Shown piece by piece: positions 23,960-34,397 of a DNA stretch of 64,000 nucleotides (the stretch's first letter is position 1; each line of letters begins with the position of its first letter). The notes under the pieces were generated by a model. The model had not been told where the DNA came from and did not search any database. It worked only from the letters and a program-made list of their open reading frames with translations. A program made the translations under genes and the position numbers. The DNA is from Catonia carolina (Eukaryota > Arthropoda > Insecta > Hemiptera > Achilidae), in the NCBI GenBank assembly GCA_035578175.1, contig JAQMRL010000007.1:47936727-48000726 (forward strand), written 5' to 3'.

Positions 23960-24807
23960 CAGCCGCGTCAGCTCGTGATCCGTGTTAGGAATTTCTGTTA
24001 CGGGATGCAGTGAATGATTATACTATTCATAAAAAAAACATTTATCATAATTGTTCTTGTCATTATAAAGTAACCTTTTGTTTTATTATTTCAATTTATT
24101 CTATAATATAGTAACTCTTTTACTTTTCTTTCATTGTATTTATTAATATTTAGTAATTATTTACAGTTTGAGTCAGGCAGTCCTCAGGAATTAAAATATG
24201 TACGTAGCATAGAAAATAAGGAAATTAAAAAATATATATTTCATAACATTAATTTATAGGCCTAAATAATTAGTAGCAAATTATGATTATGATTTTTTTT
24301 ACCTCAGTCAAATGGTTAAGCCAATTCCGAGTCCTTTACGCGATTCTTCATCACAGTTTTTTATAACTGATGCAATAATTTGTCGCACTTCCGAATGAAT
24401 TACCGCTTTATTTTTCCGGGAAGACATATTAAAATAAAACAAAAGATATGAAAAATACACGTTGAAATTTACCTAACACAAAACACACAAAACTAATAAC
24501 TTTTGGCACGTTAACACGCTTTAAATTTCAAAATAAAAATCACTTTAGTGATCAAAAATCATGAATAATGATTAACACATCCGAGACGCATTAGCACAAA
24601 TGTACAACTGTATATTGTGACACGTGTATCCGTTGTGGAAAGCAATAACATGTAGGCCTATAATAAATAAATTCATAGACATAATAATAATATTTACATG
24701 ATGACTAAATGTTTTTGTACTGCACGATAAGACAAATATATTACTCACATTCTATTACGCCACCCGTCCCACTTCCCCAGGCGACAGAGATCATGAGCTG
24801 GCGCGCG
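23960..24807. mobile_element. Unclassified TIR DNA element inside env (848 bp)
   Basis: The left end cagccgcgtcagctcgtgat and the right end (gatcatgagctggcgcgcg) are imperfect inverted repeats. The insert is flanked by tatag (23955-23959 and 24808-24812), a 5-bp duplication. Env coding potential resumes directly after it (from about 24819). The interior is AT-rich. A small minus-strand frame of about 39 codons (about 24307-24426, beginning MSSRKNKAVIHSEVRQII) resembles the N-terminus of some insect DDE transposases, but this is weak. Superfamily unknown. Confidence 0.65.
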
Positions 24808-24812
24808 TATAG

Positions 24813-24956
24813 TACGTGTGAATGAAGATAAAGAAATGTTTAAATATATAGAACATTGCAATTGTGTATTAACTTATAAAATTAGAAAAGTAAGAATAGG
24901 TATTAATGATAAGGAACTAGATATAAATTTACCCCAAACATCTCTCATTTATATTA
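24813..24956 (+). pseudogene. env: env, fragment between the two insertions
   Basis: About 46 codons of open frame with two Cys (EHCNCVLTYKI) lie between the tatag duplication and the TA target of the pogo-like element. The frame differs from that before the first insertion, so at least one more indel is present. The same frame resumes after the pogo-like element at 26384. Confidence 0.7.
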
Positions 24957-26381
24957 CCGTATTTTTCGGACGATAAGACGCATCGGACGATAAGACGCAC
25001 CCTTGTTTTTCAAGGCATAAATTATCTAAAAATTATTTTGACTGATTTTAATTAGTTTTTTTAATACAGGTAAATGTGATTTCTTTATTTGAAAAACAGC
25101 AAGTACAGAAGATGCAATATATATAATTATTTTATAGTCATAAATTTACAAAAAACATGGATATAGAATCTGTAAAAACGTAAATTACTACTATCGGTTT
25201 CATAATCATAGACACCCGAGTTTGAACCCTTGCATCTCCATAACTTTGAATCGGATTTCAACATACTTTACATCAAAATTTAGCTCATTTTTTCTGCTTT
25301 GACTTATAATAATCATATTATTTTAATGTTGTTTAAAAGTTGCCATATAGAGGTTGGAAGACAAAAAGACCCGGTTTTTTTGATACCGTAACAAATTTTA
25401 TGCGTTTAGAGGCGTGTAACTCGATAAATATTTGACCAAAAAGTTTGAAATTTTAACACGACATAGACAATTATATTATTACAGCGTGTACGAAATTTCA
25501 AATTCATACGTTATTTAAATTTTGATTTATTAACAATATTCTGAACCCTTGCTATCTCGGTAACCACACGATCGTTCGGCTCGGGCAAACTATTGTTTTA
25601 TTCAGCGTAAAAAACTTAGTACAGATATGTTAACATGAAATATCGATTGGCCAATGATGTGGTAGAAATTTTAGAATTTTGAAAAAAATAGATTGGTAAT
25701 GCGAGGGGTGGGTGTTACTATCCATGTTGCTAGTTTGTGTACGTGACATCGTGTCGGACGGTCTACCTGAACTGACATACTGCATTGTCAAATCAGGTAG
25801 ACAATCAGATTCAGGCAACATGGTTAGTCTGATAGTAATTGATAATCCAATTTTTCAATTGTGCTTCAAGTTGTGGCCATTTGACAGCATGAGTTCGAAA
25901 TTTACTGGTATGTTTCTTATTATCTGCCTTGAGTAATAAATCTTCTTGTTTCCGCCATTCCCGAATCATTTTTTCTGCTGGAGGAGGTAAAAAATGCCTT
26001 TCTACTGCCCGAATGCCATTATCTTTTGCATATTGAACCACTTTTAATTTAAAAGCGAAAGAGTACGAAACATGCTTCACATTTTAAAATGCTATGATAT
26101 TTACCGTAAGTAATATCAATACAGAAACTACTGTGTATGCTTAGAATCTTCAGGACGATACAGTTTAAAAACTACGGTACACCCTATATCATTGTATGTT
26201 TTGTTTTGAAATCCCTAGTACTAGTTATTGAACGTGTTTAAGTAGAGTAAGGTAGTAATAAATATTATTATAGAAAGCATCTACCCTGAAATATAGCTAG
26301 CGTTCGGACCATAACACGCATGGTAATTTTTAGGTAATTTTCCTACGGAAAAAAGTGCGTCTTATCGTCCGGAAAATACGG
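24957..26381 (-). mobile_element. Pogo-like (Tc1/mariner superfamily) transposon inside env
   Basis: The terminal inverted repeats are ccgtatttttcggacgataa (left) and the complement of ccgtattttccggacgataa (right). The flanking dinucleotide TA is duplicated (24955-24956 and 26382-26383). The left end has an extra tandem copy of cggacgataagacgca. Length is 1425 bp. The transposase start is on the minus strand, so the element points left. Removing it together with one TA leaves the env frame continuous across the junction, which confirms the borders. Confidence 0.9.
25811..26080 (-). pseudogene. Pogo-type transposase, N-terminal DNA-binding region only
   Basis: 89 codons beginning MKHVSYSFAFKLKVVQYAKD, with REWRKQEDLLLK and a WPQLEAQLKNWI segment. 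This is the pogo/Tigger/CENP-B-type helix-turn-helix pair seen also in POGK-like proteins. The DDE catalytic domain is missing or unreadable downstream (25630-25810), so the element is non-autonomous. In complete relatives this region binds the terminal repeats. Confidence 0.75.
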
Positions 26382-26383
26382 TA

Positions 26384-26712
26384 ATTCCAATGAATTGATA
26401 AAAGATGTAAAAATGCCATTTTCTTATAAGGAATCGTTTCCACAAAAATTAACAAATATTCCAACGAATAGTGTTAATAATAATATGGAACTTGAAAATT
26501 TACATTTGGCAAATTTAAAAAATGAACATATGGAATCTTTGGATTATTTAAATTTAGAAAGTAATAATTATTCTGTAATCATTATGTTATGTATTTTTAT
26601 TATTATTGTTAGCTTAGCTTGTATCTATTATAAGAAAAAACAGCACACCCCACAAAGAACTCAGGCGATACCACTACAAATGTCTTTGATAACGCCATCC
26701 TCACATTCATAA
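26384..26712 (+). pseudogene. env: env, C-terminal part with transmembrane segment
   Basis: This frame carries the end of env: a polar stretch, then a strongly hydrophobic segment (SVIIMLCIFIIIVSLACIYY, about 26572-26631), then a short basic tail ending at TAA 26710-26712. This gives the type I membrane topology expected of errantivirus Env. The stop lies 24 bp before the 3' LTR. The Met at 26395 is not a true start: the frame is the continuation of env after the pogo-like insertion. Confidence 0.8.
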
Positions 26713-26728
26713 GGACATGTAATATTCT

Positions 26729-26736
26729 AGGGGAGG
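26729..26736 (+). promoter_or_regulatory. Polypurine tract
   Basis: aggggagg directly precedes the 3' LTR and would prime plus-strand DNA synthesis. Confidence 0.85.
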
Positions 26737-27049
26737 AGTTATATATGTTTATGTTTTAGTCTAGAAGTAATAAAGTAGATATAGTTAGGGTGTTTCGACA
26801 TATTATAGACCATAAATTAATATAAGCTAGCATGATAGAAATTAATATAGTTTAAGATAAGAGATTTCTTGTAAACGAATGACACCCTTTCTCAACAGTT
26901 CTTACTCAAAACTCACCCAGTAAGGTTCACCTTTTTTTCTTAGCTTCATAACTTGTACGGTGTCATTCGTCCACTTGACTATGTACTGCACAGGCGAAGC
27001 CTGAATAAATCTTTTTAAAAATGACTTTCAAAGTTCACTTCATTTAACT
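26737..27049 (+). repeat. 3' LTR
   Basis: 313 bp, starts agttatatatgttt and ends catttaact, followed by the ggat duplication (27050-27053) and array units. By eye it differs from the 5' LTR at roughly a dozen scattered positions, including balanced 1-bp indels. Confidence 0.95.
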
Positions 27050-29171
27050 GGATGATGTCGGCTGGTGTCGGATTGATGTCGGATGATGTCGGACGGTGTC
27101 GGATTGATGTCGGATAATGTCGGATGGTATTGGATTGATGTCGGATTAATGTCGGACGGTGTCGGATTGATGTCGGATGATGTCGGATGGTGTCGGATGC
27201 TGTCGGATGATGTCGGACGATGTCGGATTGATGTCGGATGATGTCAGACGGTGTCGGATTGATGTCGGATGATTATAGACGGTGTCGGATTAATGTCGGA
27301 TGATGTCGGATGATGTCGGATGGTGTCGGTAGATTTCGGATAAAGTCGGACGGTGTCATATAGATGTCAGATGGTGTCGGATAATGTCGGAATGTGTCGG
27401 ATTGACGTCGGATGGTGTCGGATGATGTCGGATGATGCCGGATAAATGTCGGATGGTGTCGGATGATGTCGGGTGGTGTCGGATTGATGTCAGATGATGT
27501 CGCACGGTGTCGGACTGATGTCGGATGGTGTAGGATGATGTCGGATGATGTCTGACAGTGTCGAATTGATGTCGGATGATGTCGGATGATGTCGGATGGT
27601 GTCGGATTGATGTCGGATGATGTCGCACGGTGTCAGATTGATGTCGGATGATGTCGGATTGATGTCGGATGACGTCGGACGGTGTCGGATGAAGGCGTAC
27701 GGTGTCGGATTGATGTCGGATGGTGTATGATGTTGTCAGATGGTGTCGGATTGATGTCGGATGATGTCGGATGGTGTCGGATGATGTCGGATGATGTCGG
27801 GTGGTGTCGAATTGATGTCAGATGGTGTCGGATAATGTCGGATGGTGTTGGACGGTGTCGGGTTGATGTCGGGTTGTGTCGGATGATGTCGGATGGTGTC
27901 GGATTGATGTCGGCAGTGTGTCGGATGGTGTCGGATGATGTCGAATTGCTGTCGGAAGATGTCGGCCGGTGTCGGGTGGAGTCGGATGACGTCGGGTGGT
28001 GTCGAAATGATATCGGATGGTGTCGGATGGTGTCGGGTAATGTCGGATGGTGTCGGATGATGTCGGGTGGTGTCGGATTGATGTCAGATGATGTCGCACG
28101 GTGTCGGACTGATGTCGGATGGTGTAGGATGATGTCGGATGGTGTCTGACAGTGTCGAATTGATGTCGGATGATGTCGGATGGTGTCGGATTGATGTCGG
28201 ATGGTGTCGGATTGATGTCGGATGATGTCGCAAGGTGTCGGATTGATGTCGGATGATGTCGGATGATGTCGGATGGTGTCAGATTGATGTCGGATGGTGT
28301 CGGATTGATGTCGGATGATGTCGCACGGTGTCGGATTGATGTCGGATGATGTCGCACGGTGTCGGATTGATGTCGGATGATGTCGGATTGATGTCGGATG
28401 ACGTCGGACGGTGTCGGATGATGTCGGATGAAGGCGTACGGTGTCGGATTGATGTCGGATGGTGTATGATGTTGTCAGATGGTGTCGGATTGATGTCGGC
28501 AGTGTGTCGGATGATGTCGGGTTGTGTCGAATTGATGTCGGATGGTGTCGGATTGATGTCGGATGATGTCGGATGGTGTCGGATGATGTCGGATGATGTC
28601 GAGTTGATGTCAGATGGTGTCGGATAATGTCGGATGGTGTCGGACGGTGTCGGGTTGTGTCAAAATGATGTCGGATGGTGTCGGATGATGTCGGATGGTG
28701 TCGGATTGATGTCGGCAGTGTGTCGGATGCTGTCGGATGGTGTCGGATGATGTAGGACGGTGTCGGATTGATGTCGGTTCGTGTCGGATGGTGTCGGATT
28801 GATGTCGGAAGATGTAGGATGGTGTCTAATTGATGTCGGATGATGTCGGACGGTGTCGGATTGATGTCGCATGATGTCAGATGGTGTCGGATGATGTCGG
28901 ATGAAGCCGGACGGTTTCGGATTGATGTCGGATGGTGTCGGATGATATCGGGTGGTGTCAGATTGATGTCGGATGATGTCGGGTGGTGTCGCATTGATGT
29001 CGGATTGATTTCGGATGTTGTCGAAATGATGTCGGACCGTGTCAGATTGTTCTCGGATTATATCGGGTGATGTCGGACGGTGTCGGATGGTGTCGGATGA
29101 TGTTGGGTGGTGTCAGATGATGTCGGATGGTGTCGAATTGATGTCGGAGGATGTCGGATGGTGTCGTATGA
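27050..29171. repeat. GTCGGAT minisatellite array, middle block
   Basis: This is the direct continuation of the array cut by the LTR element. It contains its own shorter-range duplications: a gcacggtgtcggactgatgt context at about 27507 and 28098, and atgaaggcgtacggtgtcgg at about 27690 and 28430. A minus-strand reading frame of 453 codons (27633-28994) is the longest in the array. It consists only of translated repeat and is not proposed as a gene. The block ends at tcgtatga (29164-29171) against hAT copy 2. Confidence 0.97.
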
Positions 29172-29457
29172 CCGGGGTCTCCAACCTTTTTTACTCTATG
29201 GCCACATTGTAAATTTTTGGAGGACATGCGGGCCAGCAATATTTCAGGGTAGAAAGTCTAGCCCCCCCCCCTACACTCTCGAAGTTTTTTCTAATTTATT
29301 ATATAATATAATTAATTATAATATAATTTCCTTATATATCTTTGTTGTTGGCTAACTAAAATTCTTTACGTGATTGTAAAAAAAAAGCTGTGACCAAAAC
29401 AAAAAACTATATTTGCTATAAAATAATATTTGTTCTGTAAAAGGAGTTTTCAAGTAG
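29172..29457. mobile_element. hAT-type element copy 2, left part only
   Basis: It starts ccggggtctccaacc (one change from the other copies) and runs collinear with copies 1 and 3 to ggagttttcaagtag, then breaks off into array sequence after about 10 unrelated bases. The left flank is exactly tcgtatga. The 70 bp of array before it are nearly identical to those before copy 3. Copies 2 and 3 therefore descend from one junction, duplicated with the array. Confidence 0.85.
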
Positions 29458-32400
29458 CCTAGAGTAGGATGTCGGATGATGTCGGACGGTCTCGGATTGA
29501 TGTCGGATGATGTCGGATGGTGTCGGATGATGTCTGATGATGTCGGACGGTGTCACATTGATGTCGTATCATGTCGGATGGTGTCAGATTGATGTCGGAA
29601 GATGTCCGACGGTGTCGGATTGATGTCGGCTGGTGTCGGATGATGTCGGGTGGTGTCGGATTGATGTCGGATGATATTGGACGGTGTCGGATTGATGTCG
29701 GTTGATGTCGGATGATGTCGGACGGTGTCGGATTGATGTCGGATTGATGTCAGATGGTGTCGAAATGATGTCAGATTATATCGGATGATGTCGGACGGTG
29801 TCGGATTGTGTCGGATGATGTCGGGTGGTGTCAGATGATGTCGGACGGTGTCGGATGATGTCGGATAATGTCGGACGGCGTCGGATTGATGTCAAATGAT
29901 GTCGAACGGTGTCGGATTGATGTCGGACGGTGTTGGATTGATGTCGGATGATGTCAGATGGTGTCGGATGATGTCGGATGAAGCCGGACGGTTTTGGATT
30001 GATATTGGATGGTGTCGGATTTATGTCGGATGGTGTTGGATGATATCGGATGGTGTCGGATTGATGTAAGATGATGTCTAATGATGTCCTTTGGTGTCAG
30101 ATTGATGTCGGATGATGACGGATGATGTCGGGAGGTGTCGAATTGATGTCAGATGGTGTCGGATGATGTCGGATGATGTCGGACGGTGTGGGATTGATGT
30201 CGAATGATGTCGGATGGTGTCGGATGATGTCGGATGATGTCGGACGGTGTCGGGGGGTGTCGGATGATGACAAGTGCTGTAGAATTGATGTCGGATGGTG
30301 TCGGATTGATGTAAGACGGTGTTGGATGTTGGATAGTGTCAGATTGATGTCGGATGATGTTGAATGGTGTCGAAATGATGTCGGATCGTGTCAGATTGAT
30401 GTCGGATTATATCGGATGATGTCAGGTGGTGTCGGATGATTTCGGATGTTGTCGAATTGATGTCGGATGGTGTCGGATCATGTTGGATGGTGTCAGATTG
30501 ATGTCGGAAGATGTCGGACGGTGTCGGATTGATGTAAGACGGGGTCGGATGTTGGATAGTGTCAGATTGATGTCGGATGGTGTCGGATTGATGATGGATT
30601 GTGTTGGATGATGTCGGGTGGTGTCGAACTGATGTCAGATGGTGTCGGACGGTACCGGGTGGTGTCGAATTGCTGTCGGATGATGTCGGACGGTGTCAGG
30701 TGGTGTCGGATGATGTCGGGTGGTGTCGAATTGATGTCGGATGGTGTCGGATGATGTCGGGTGGTGTCGGATAATTACGAGTGGTGTCGAATTGATGTCG
30801 GATGGTGTCGGATTGATGTTGGATGGAGTCGGATTGATGTCGGACGGTGTCAGATTGATGTTGGATGATGTCGGATGTGTCGGATGATGTCGGATGAAGT
30901 CGGACGGTTTTGGATTGATGTCGGATGTAGTCGAATAATGTCGGATGATGTCGGACGATGTCGGATTGATGTCGGATGGTGTCGGATGATGTCGGATGGA
31001 GTCGGATTGATGTCGGATGGTGTCGGATGATATCGGGTGGTGTCAGATTGATGTCGGATGATGTCGGATGGTGTCAATTGATGTCGGATGATGACGGATG
31101 ATGTCGGGAGGTGCCGAATTGATGTCAGATGGTAACGGATGATGTCGGATTGTGTCGGACGGTGTCGGACGGTGTCGGGTGGTGTCAAATTGCTGTAGGA
31201 TGATGTCGTGTGGTGTCAGTTGATGTCGGACGGTGTCGGATGATGTCGGATAATGTCGGACGGTGTCGGATTGATGTCAAACGATGTCAGACGGTGTCGG
31301 ATTGATGTCGGATGATGTTGGATAATGTCAGTTTGTGTCGGATGATGTCGGATAAAGCCGGACGTTTTCGGATTGATGTTGAATGGTGTCGGTTGATGTC
31401 GGATGGTGTCGGATTGATGTCGGATGGTGTCGGATGATATCGGATGGTGTCGGGTTGATCTCGGATGATGTCCGATGATGGCGGATGTTGTCAGATTGAT
31501 GTCGGATGATGACGGATGATGTCGGATGATGTCGGGAGGTGTCGAATTGATGTGAGATGGTGTCGGATGATGTCGGATGGTGTCGGACGTTGTCGGGTGG
31601 TGTCGAATTGCTGTCATATGATGTCGGACGGTGTCGGGTGGTGTCGAATGGTGTCGGACTTTGTCGGGTGGTGTCGAATAGCTGTCGGATGATGTCGGAT
31701 AGTGTCGGATTGATGCCGGATTATGTCGGATGGTGTCAGATTGATGTTGGAAGATGTCGGACGATGTCGGGTTGATGTCGGATGATGTCGGATGGTGTCG
31801 GATGATGTCGGATAATGTCGGACGGTGTGGGATTGATGTCGGATGATGTCGGATGATGTCGGATGATGTCGGATGACGTCGGATGGTGTCGGATGATGTT
31901 GGACGGTTTCGGTCGGGTGGTGTCCAGGGAGTCGGATAATGTCGGACGTTGAGTGGGTGGTGTCGGATGATGACAAGAGGTGTAGAATTGATGTCGGGTG
32001 GTGTTGGATTGATGTAAGATGGGTTCGGAAGTTGGGTAATGTCAGATTGATGTCGGATGTTGTCGAATGGTGTCGAAATGATGTCGGATCGTGTCAGATT
32101 GATGTCGGATGATATCGGATGATGTCAGGTGGTGTCGGATGGTGTCGCATGATGTCGGGTGGTGTCGTATTGATGTCGGACGGTGTCGGATTGATGTCGG
32201 ATGATGTCGGATGGTGTCGGATGATGTCGTATGATGTCGGATGATGTCGGACGGTGTCGGATTGATGTCGCATGATGTCGGACGGCGTCGGATTGATGTC
32301 GGATGGTGTCGGATGATGTCGGATGGTGTCGGATTGATGACGGATTGTGTCGGATGATGTCGGGTGGTGTCGAATTGATGTCTGATGGTGTCGGACGGTA

Positions 32401-32530
32401 TCGGGTGGTGTCGAATTGCTGTCGGATGATGTCGGACGGTGTCGGATGGTGTCGGATGATGTCGGGTGGTGTCAGATGATGTCGGATGGTTTCGAATTGA
32501 TGTCGGAGGATGTCGGATGGTGTGGTATGA
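29458..32530. repeat. GTCGGAT minisatellite array, right block
   Basis: Same unit types as the other blocks, including the gtccagg marker (about 31922, as gtccagggagtcgg) and the gacaagtgctgtagaattg marker at about 30269. It ends at tggtatga (32523-32530), one mismatch from tcgtatga, against hAT copy 3. No gene seen. Confidence 0.97.
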
Positions 32531-33251
32531 CAGGGGTCTCCAAGCTTTTTTACTCTAGGGACACATTGTAAATTTTTGGAGGACATGCGGGCCAGCAATA
32601 TTTTAGGGCAGAAAGTCTAGCCCCTTCCCATACACCCTCGAAGTTTTTTCTAATTAAGAGCTTAGCGGTGGTTTTTGAGATATTCTTGCTTAGTTTTTTA
32701 AGTTTCTATTGCATTATATCTTTGTTGTTGGCTAACTAAAATTCTTTACGTGATTGTAAAAAAAAGCTGTGACCAAAACAAATAATTATATTTGCTATAA
32801 AATAATATTTGTTCTGTAAAAGGAGTTTTCAAGTAGGCTTAATGAAAACACAGGTTGATACAAAACCAAATCTTTTCAATTTACTACAAAATGTACTTTA
32901 TTGAATTTTAAAGAAAACTTGACAATACATGAGTTTACAACAAGTGTAAAGCTTAAAAAGAACAATTATTTTTTAGTGAGAAGATTGCATTTGTTTACAA
33001 CGTAAAATTTTAGCCCATTTAGGGTCAAACAATGGTTGATCACTACTTGTTTACGGCTAGTTTTACACTTATTGAGAAAACAAGTGGCAAGTGAGAGACG
33101 AGTACTGTACTCATATTTAACGGCAAAAATGCTTAAAAGGAAATATATTATCAAATAAAAATTTCTTTTCAGTATGCTAGCTTTCCGCGGGCCGGAAAAA
33201 ATCTGTTCCCGGGCCGGATGTGGCCCGCGGGCCGTAGGTTGGAGACCCCTG
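32531..33251. mobile_element. hAT-type element copy 3, complete
   Basis: 721 bp with caggggtctcc and ggagacccctg ends, without the LINE present in copy 1. It shows the empty LINE target (caatacatgagtttac). The right flank is ctctataa (33252-33259), identical to the left flank of copy 1. The 62-aa reading frame at 32966-33154 parallels the one in copy 1 with no known motif. Confidence 0.9.
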
Positions 33252-34020
33252 CTCTATAAGATAGGATAAGCGACACGTCTGCTAAAATTCTTGGGGAGGC
33301 TGTACTCTCATAGAAGAAAATGTTTTTTTTTTAAGATTGCGGCCTTAATATCCATTCTAAAGCAGAAGTGTATTATAAAAGTTATTGAAAATATAAAAAC
33401 CTACAACTTTTATTTTAAACAATTTTTTTGTACACTTAGTTTAGTAGCAATTAGTGATTTTCTGGTTTTTTTCTTCACAAAAATAGGAAAAATGGGATTT
33501 TTTAAGATTTCGGCCTGAGTATGCATTTTACGACAAAAGTGTATATAATCAAAGTTATAGAAAATTAAATAAACCTACAACTTCTATTTGTATGCATTTT
33601 TCTCGACAGAGTCTAGTTTAGCGTTAAAGAGTCATTTTTCATATTTTTAAGCCAAACTGTGGTTGATTTTCATTTTGCATCATTTACTTATGATTAAAAT
33701 GAGATTTTGTTTTCATTTTCTTTTTTTGTTTATTTAAAGTTGCATCAACAGCTTGATCATTAGCGTCTACGGTAGGTTAAGAAACTGTGACGATGGGTTT
33801 TGGCACGTATTAATTTACAGAATCTAGCCGGGAATCAAACCCAGGGCTTCCGGTTAGTAGGCTAGCACGCTAATCACTACGCCACAGAGGCGGGCATTTT
33901 TCATTTTACATTGTTTACATTGTATAACTAAGTTATATGGTTCATTATTTACGTTGGCAATAGAAAGTCGTGTGAGTGTATTACACCAGATTTTAATGTT
34001 ATTAAAATGTTTAAGTAAGT
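33252..34020 (+). repeat. R56 dispersed repeat, right part of the split copy
   Basis: Starting at the ctctataa duplication, the sequence matches 56341-56830: gctgaaattctt-type start, aagatngcggcc, gcattttacgacaaaa, agcctagtttagcgt, agccaaactg, aagtcgtgt. It is interrupted at 33720-33896 by a SINE. No open frame is conserved between copies; the 75-codon frame at 33291 is not supported. Confidence 0.8.
33720..33896 (-). mobile_element. tRNA-derived SINE
   Basis: The minus strand begins with a tRNA-like head (33823-33893). It has an A box in tggcgtagtgattagcg and a B box in gggtttgattcc, followed by an unrelated body and a short A-rich tail. The perfect 10-bp duplication ttttcatttt flanks it (33710-33719 and 33897-33906). 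It sits inside the R56 repeat, so it is the later insertion. Confidence 0.8.
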
Positions 34021-34397
34021 TAAACTAATCAATTAATTAGTGTGAGATTAGTAATGTAATAGTAATAGTGTAAGTGACGTAACCTAAAATATTTGATTTA
34101 ACTCATAAGTAAGTAAACTTCACACAGAAATCCAAAACTCCTTCCTTGTTCACTGACTTGCTCATTCACTTATCCCAAATTCTCTTAAATTTTTGATCAC
34201 TTACAGACCTGAAATCCGGCTCATTTGTTCTTAAGGGATTAAACAAAAAAACTAAAGCCCTTGTATTTTGACCACTTGCTCATAAGAAGTAGCCTACCTA
34301 TTTGGGATAGGTGATTCTACCAGATAGATTAGATAACGAAGTGATCTAACAAAAAAATTTAAATGAAAATAGCTTATCATTTAGCAATAGATAACCT

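Larger units (their letters stand above)
17618..27049 (+). mobile_element. Gypsy/errantivirus-like LTR retrotransposon (endogenous retrovirus-type), degenerate
   Basis: Two 313-bp LTRs with AGTTA...TAACT ends are flanked by the 4-bp duplication ggat (17614-17617 and 27050-27053), which lies in array units. Order: LTR, tRNA-Lys-type primer site, gag, protease, RT, RNase H, integrase, env, polypurine tract, LTR. Gag, protease, pol and env all carry stops or frame changes, and env is split by two DNA transposons. The copy cannot encode its proteins intact. The LTRs differ at roughly a dozen positions by eye, so the insertion is not very recent. It is younger than the array it interrupts. Confidence 0.95.

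Noticed and set aside
5940..32530. Dozens of reading frames of 60-453 codons in the array, on both strands
   Set aside because: They are translations of the 10/11-bp minisatellite. No frame is preserved relative to another, and the peptide is only the repeat.
5940..32530. CRISPR-like array
   Set aside because: Units are contiguous and only 10-11 bp long, with no unique spacers. The context is an animal genome.
5940..32530. Two-tier G-quadruplex formation as an established property
   Set aside because: Only GG pairs are available, with no GGG runs repeated regularly. Kept as a possibility in the array finding, not as a feature.
2764..33251. The whole 30-kb block as one giant composite hAT transposon
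   Set aside because: The outer ends and matching ctctataa flanks would allow it, but the array-side tcgtatga flanks on hAT copies show a separate insertion into the array, so recombination explains more of the data.
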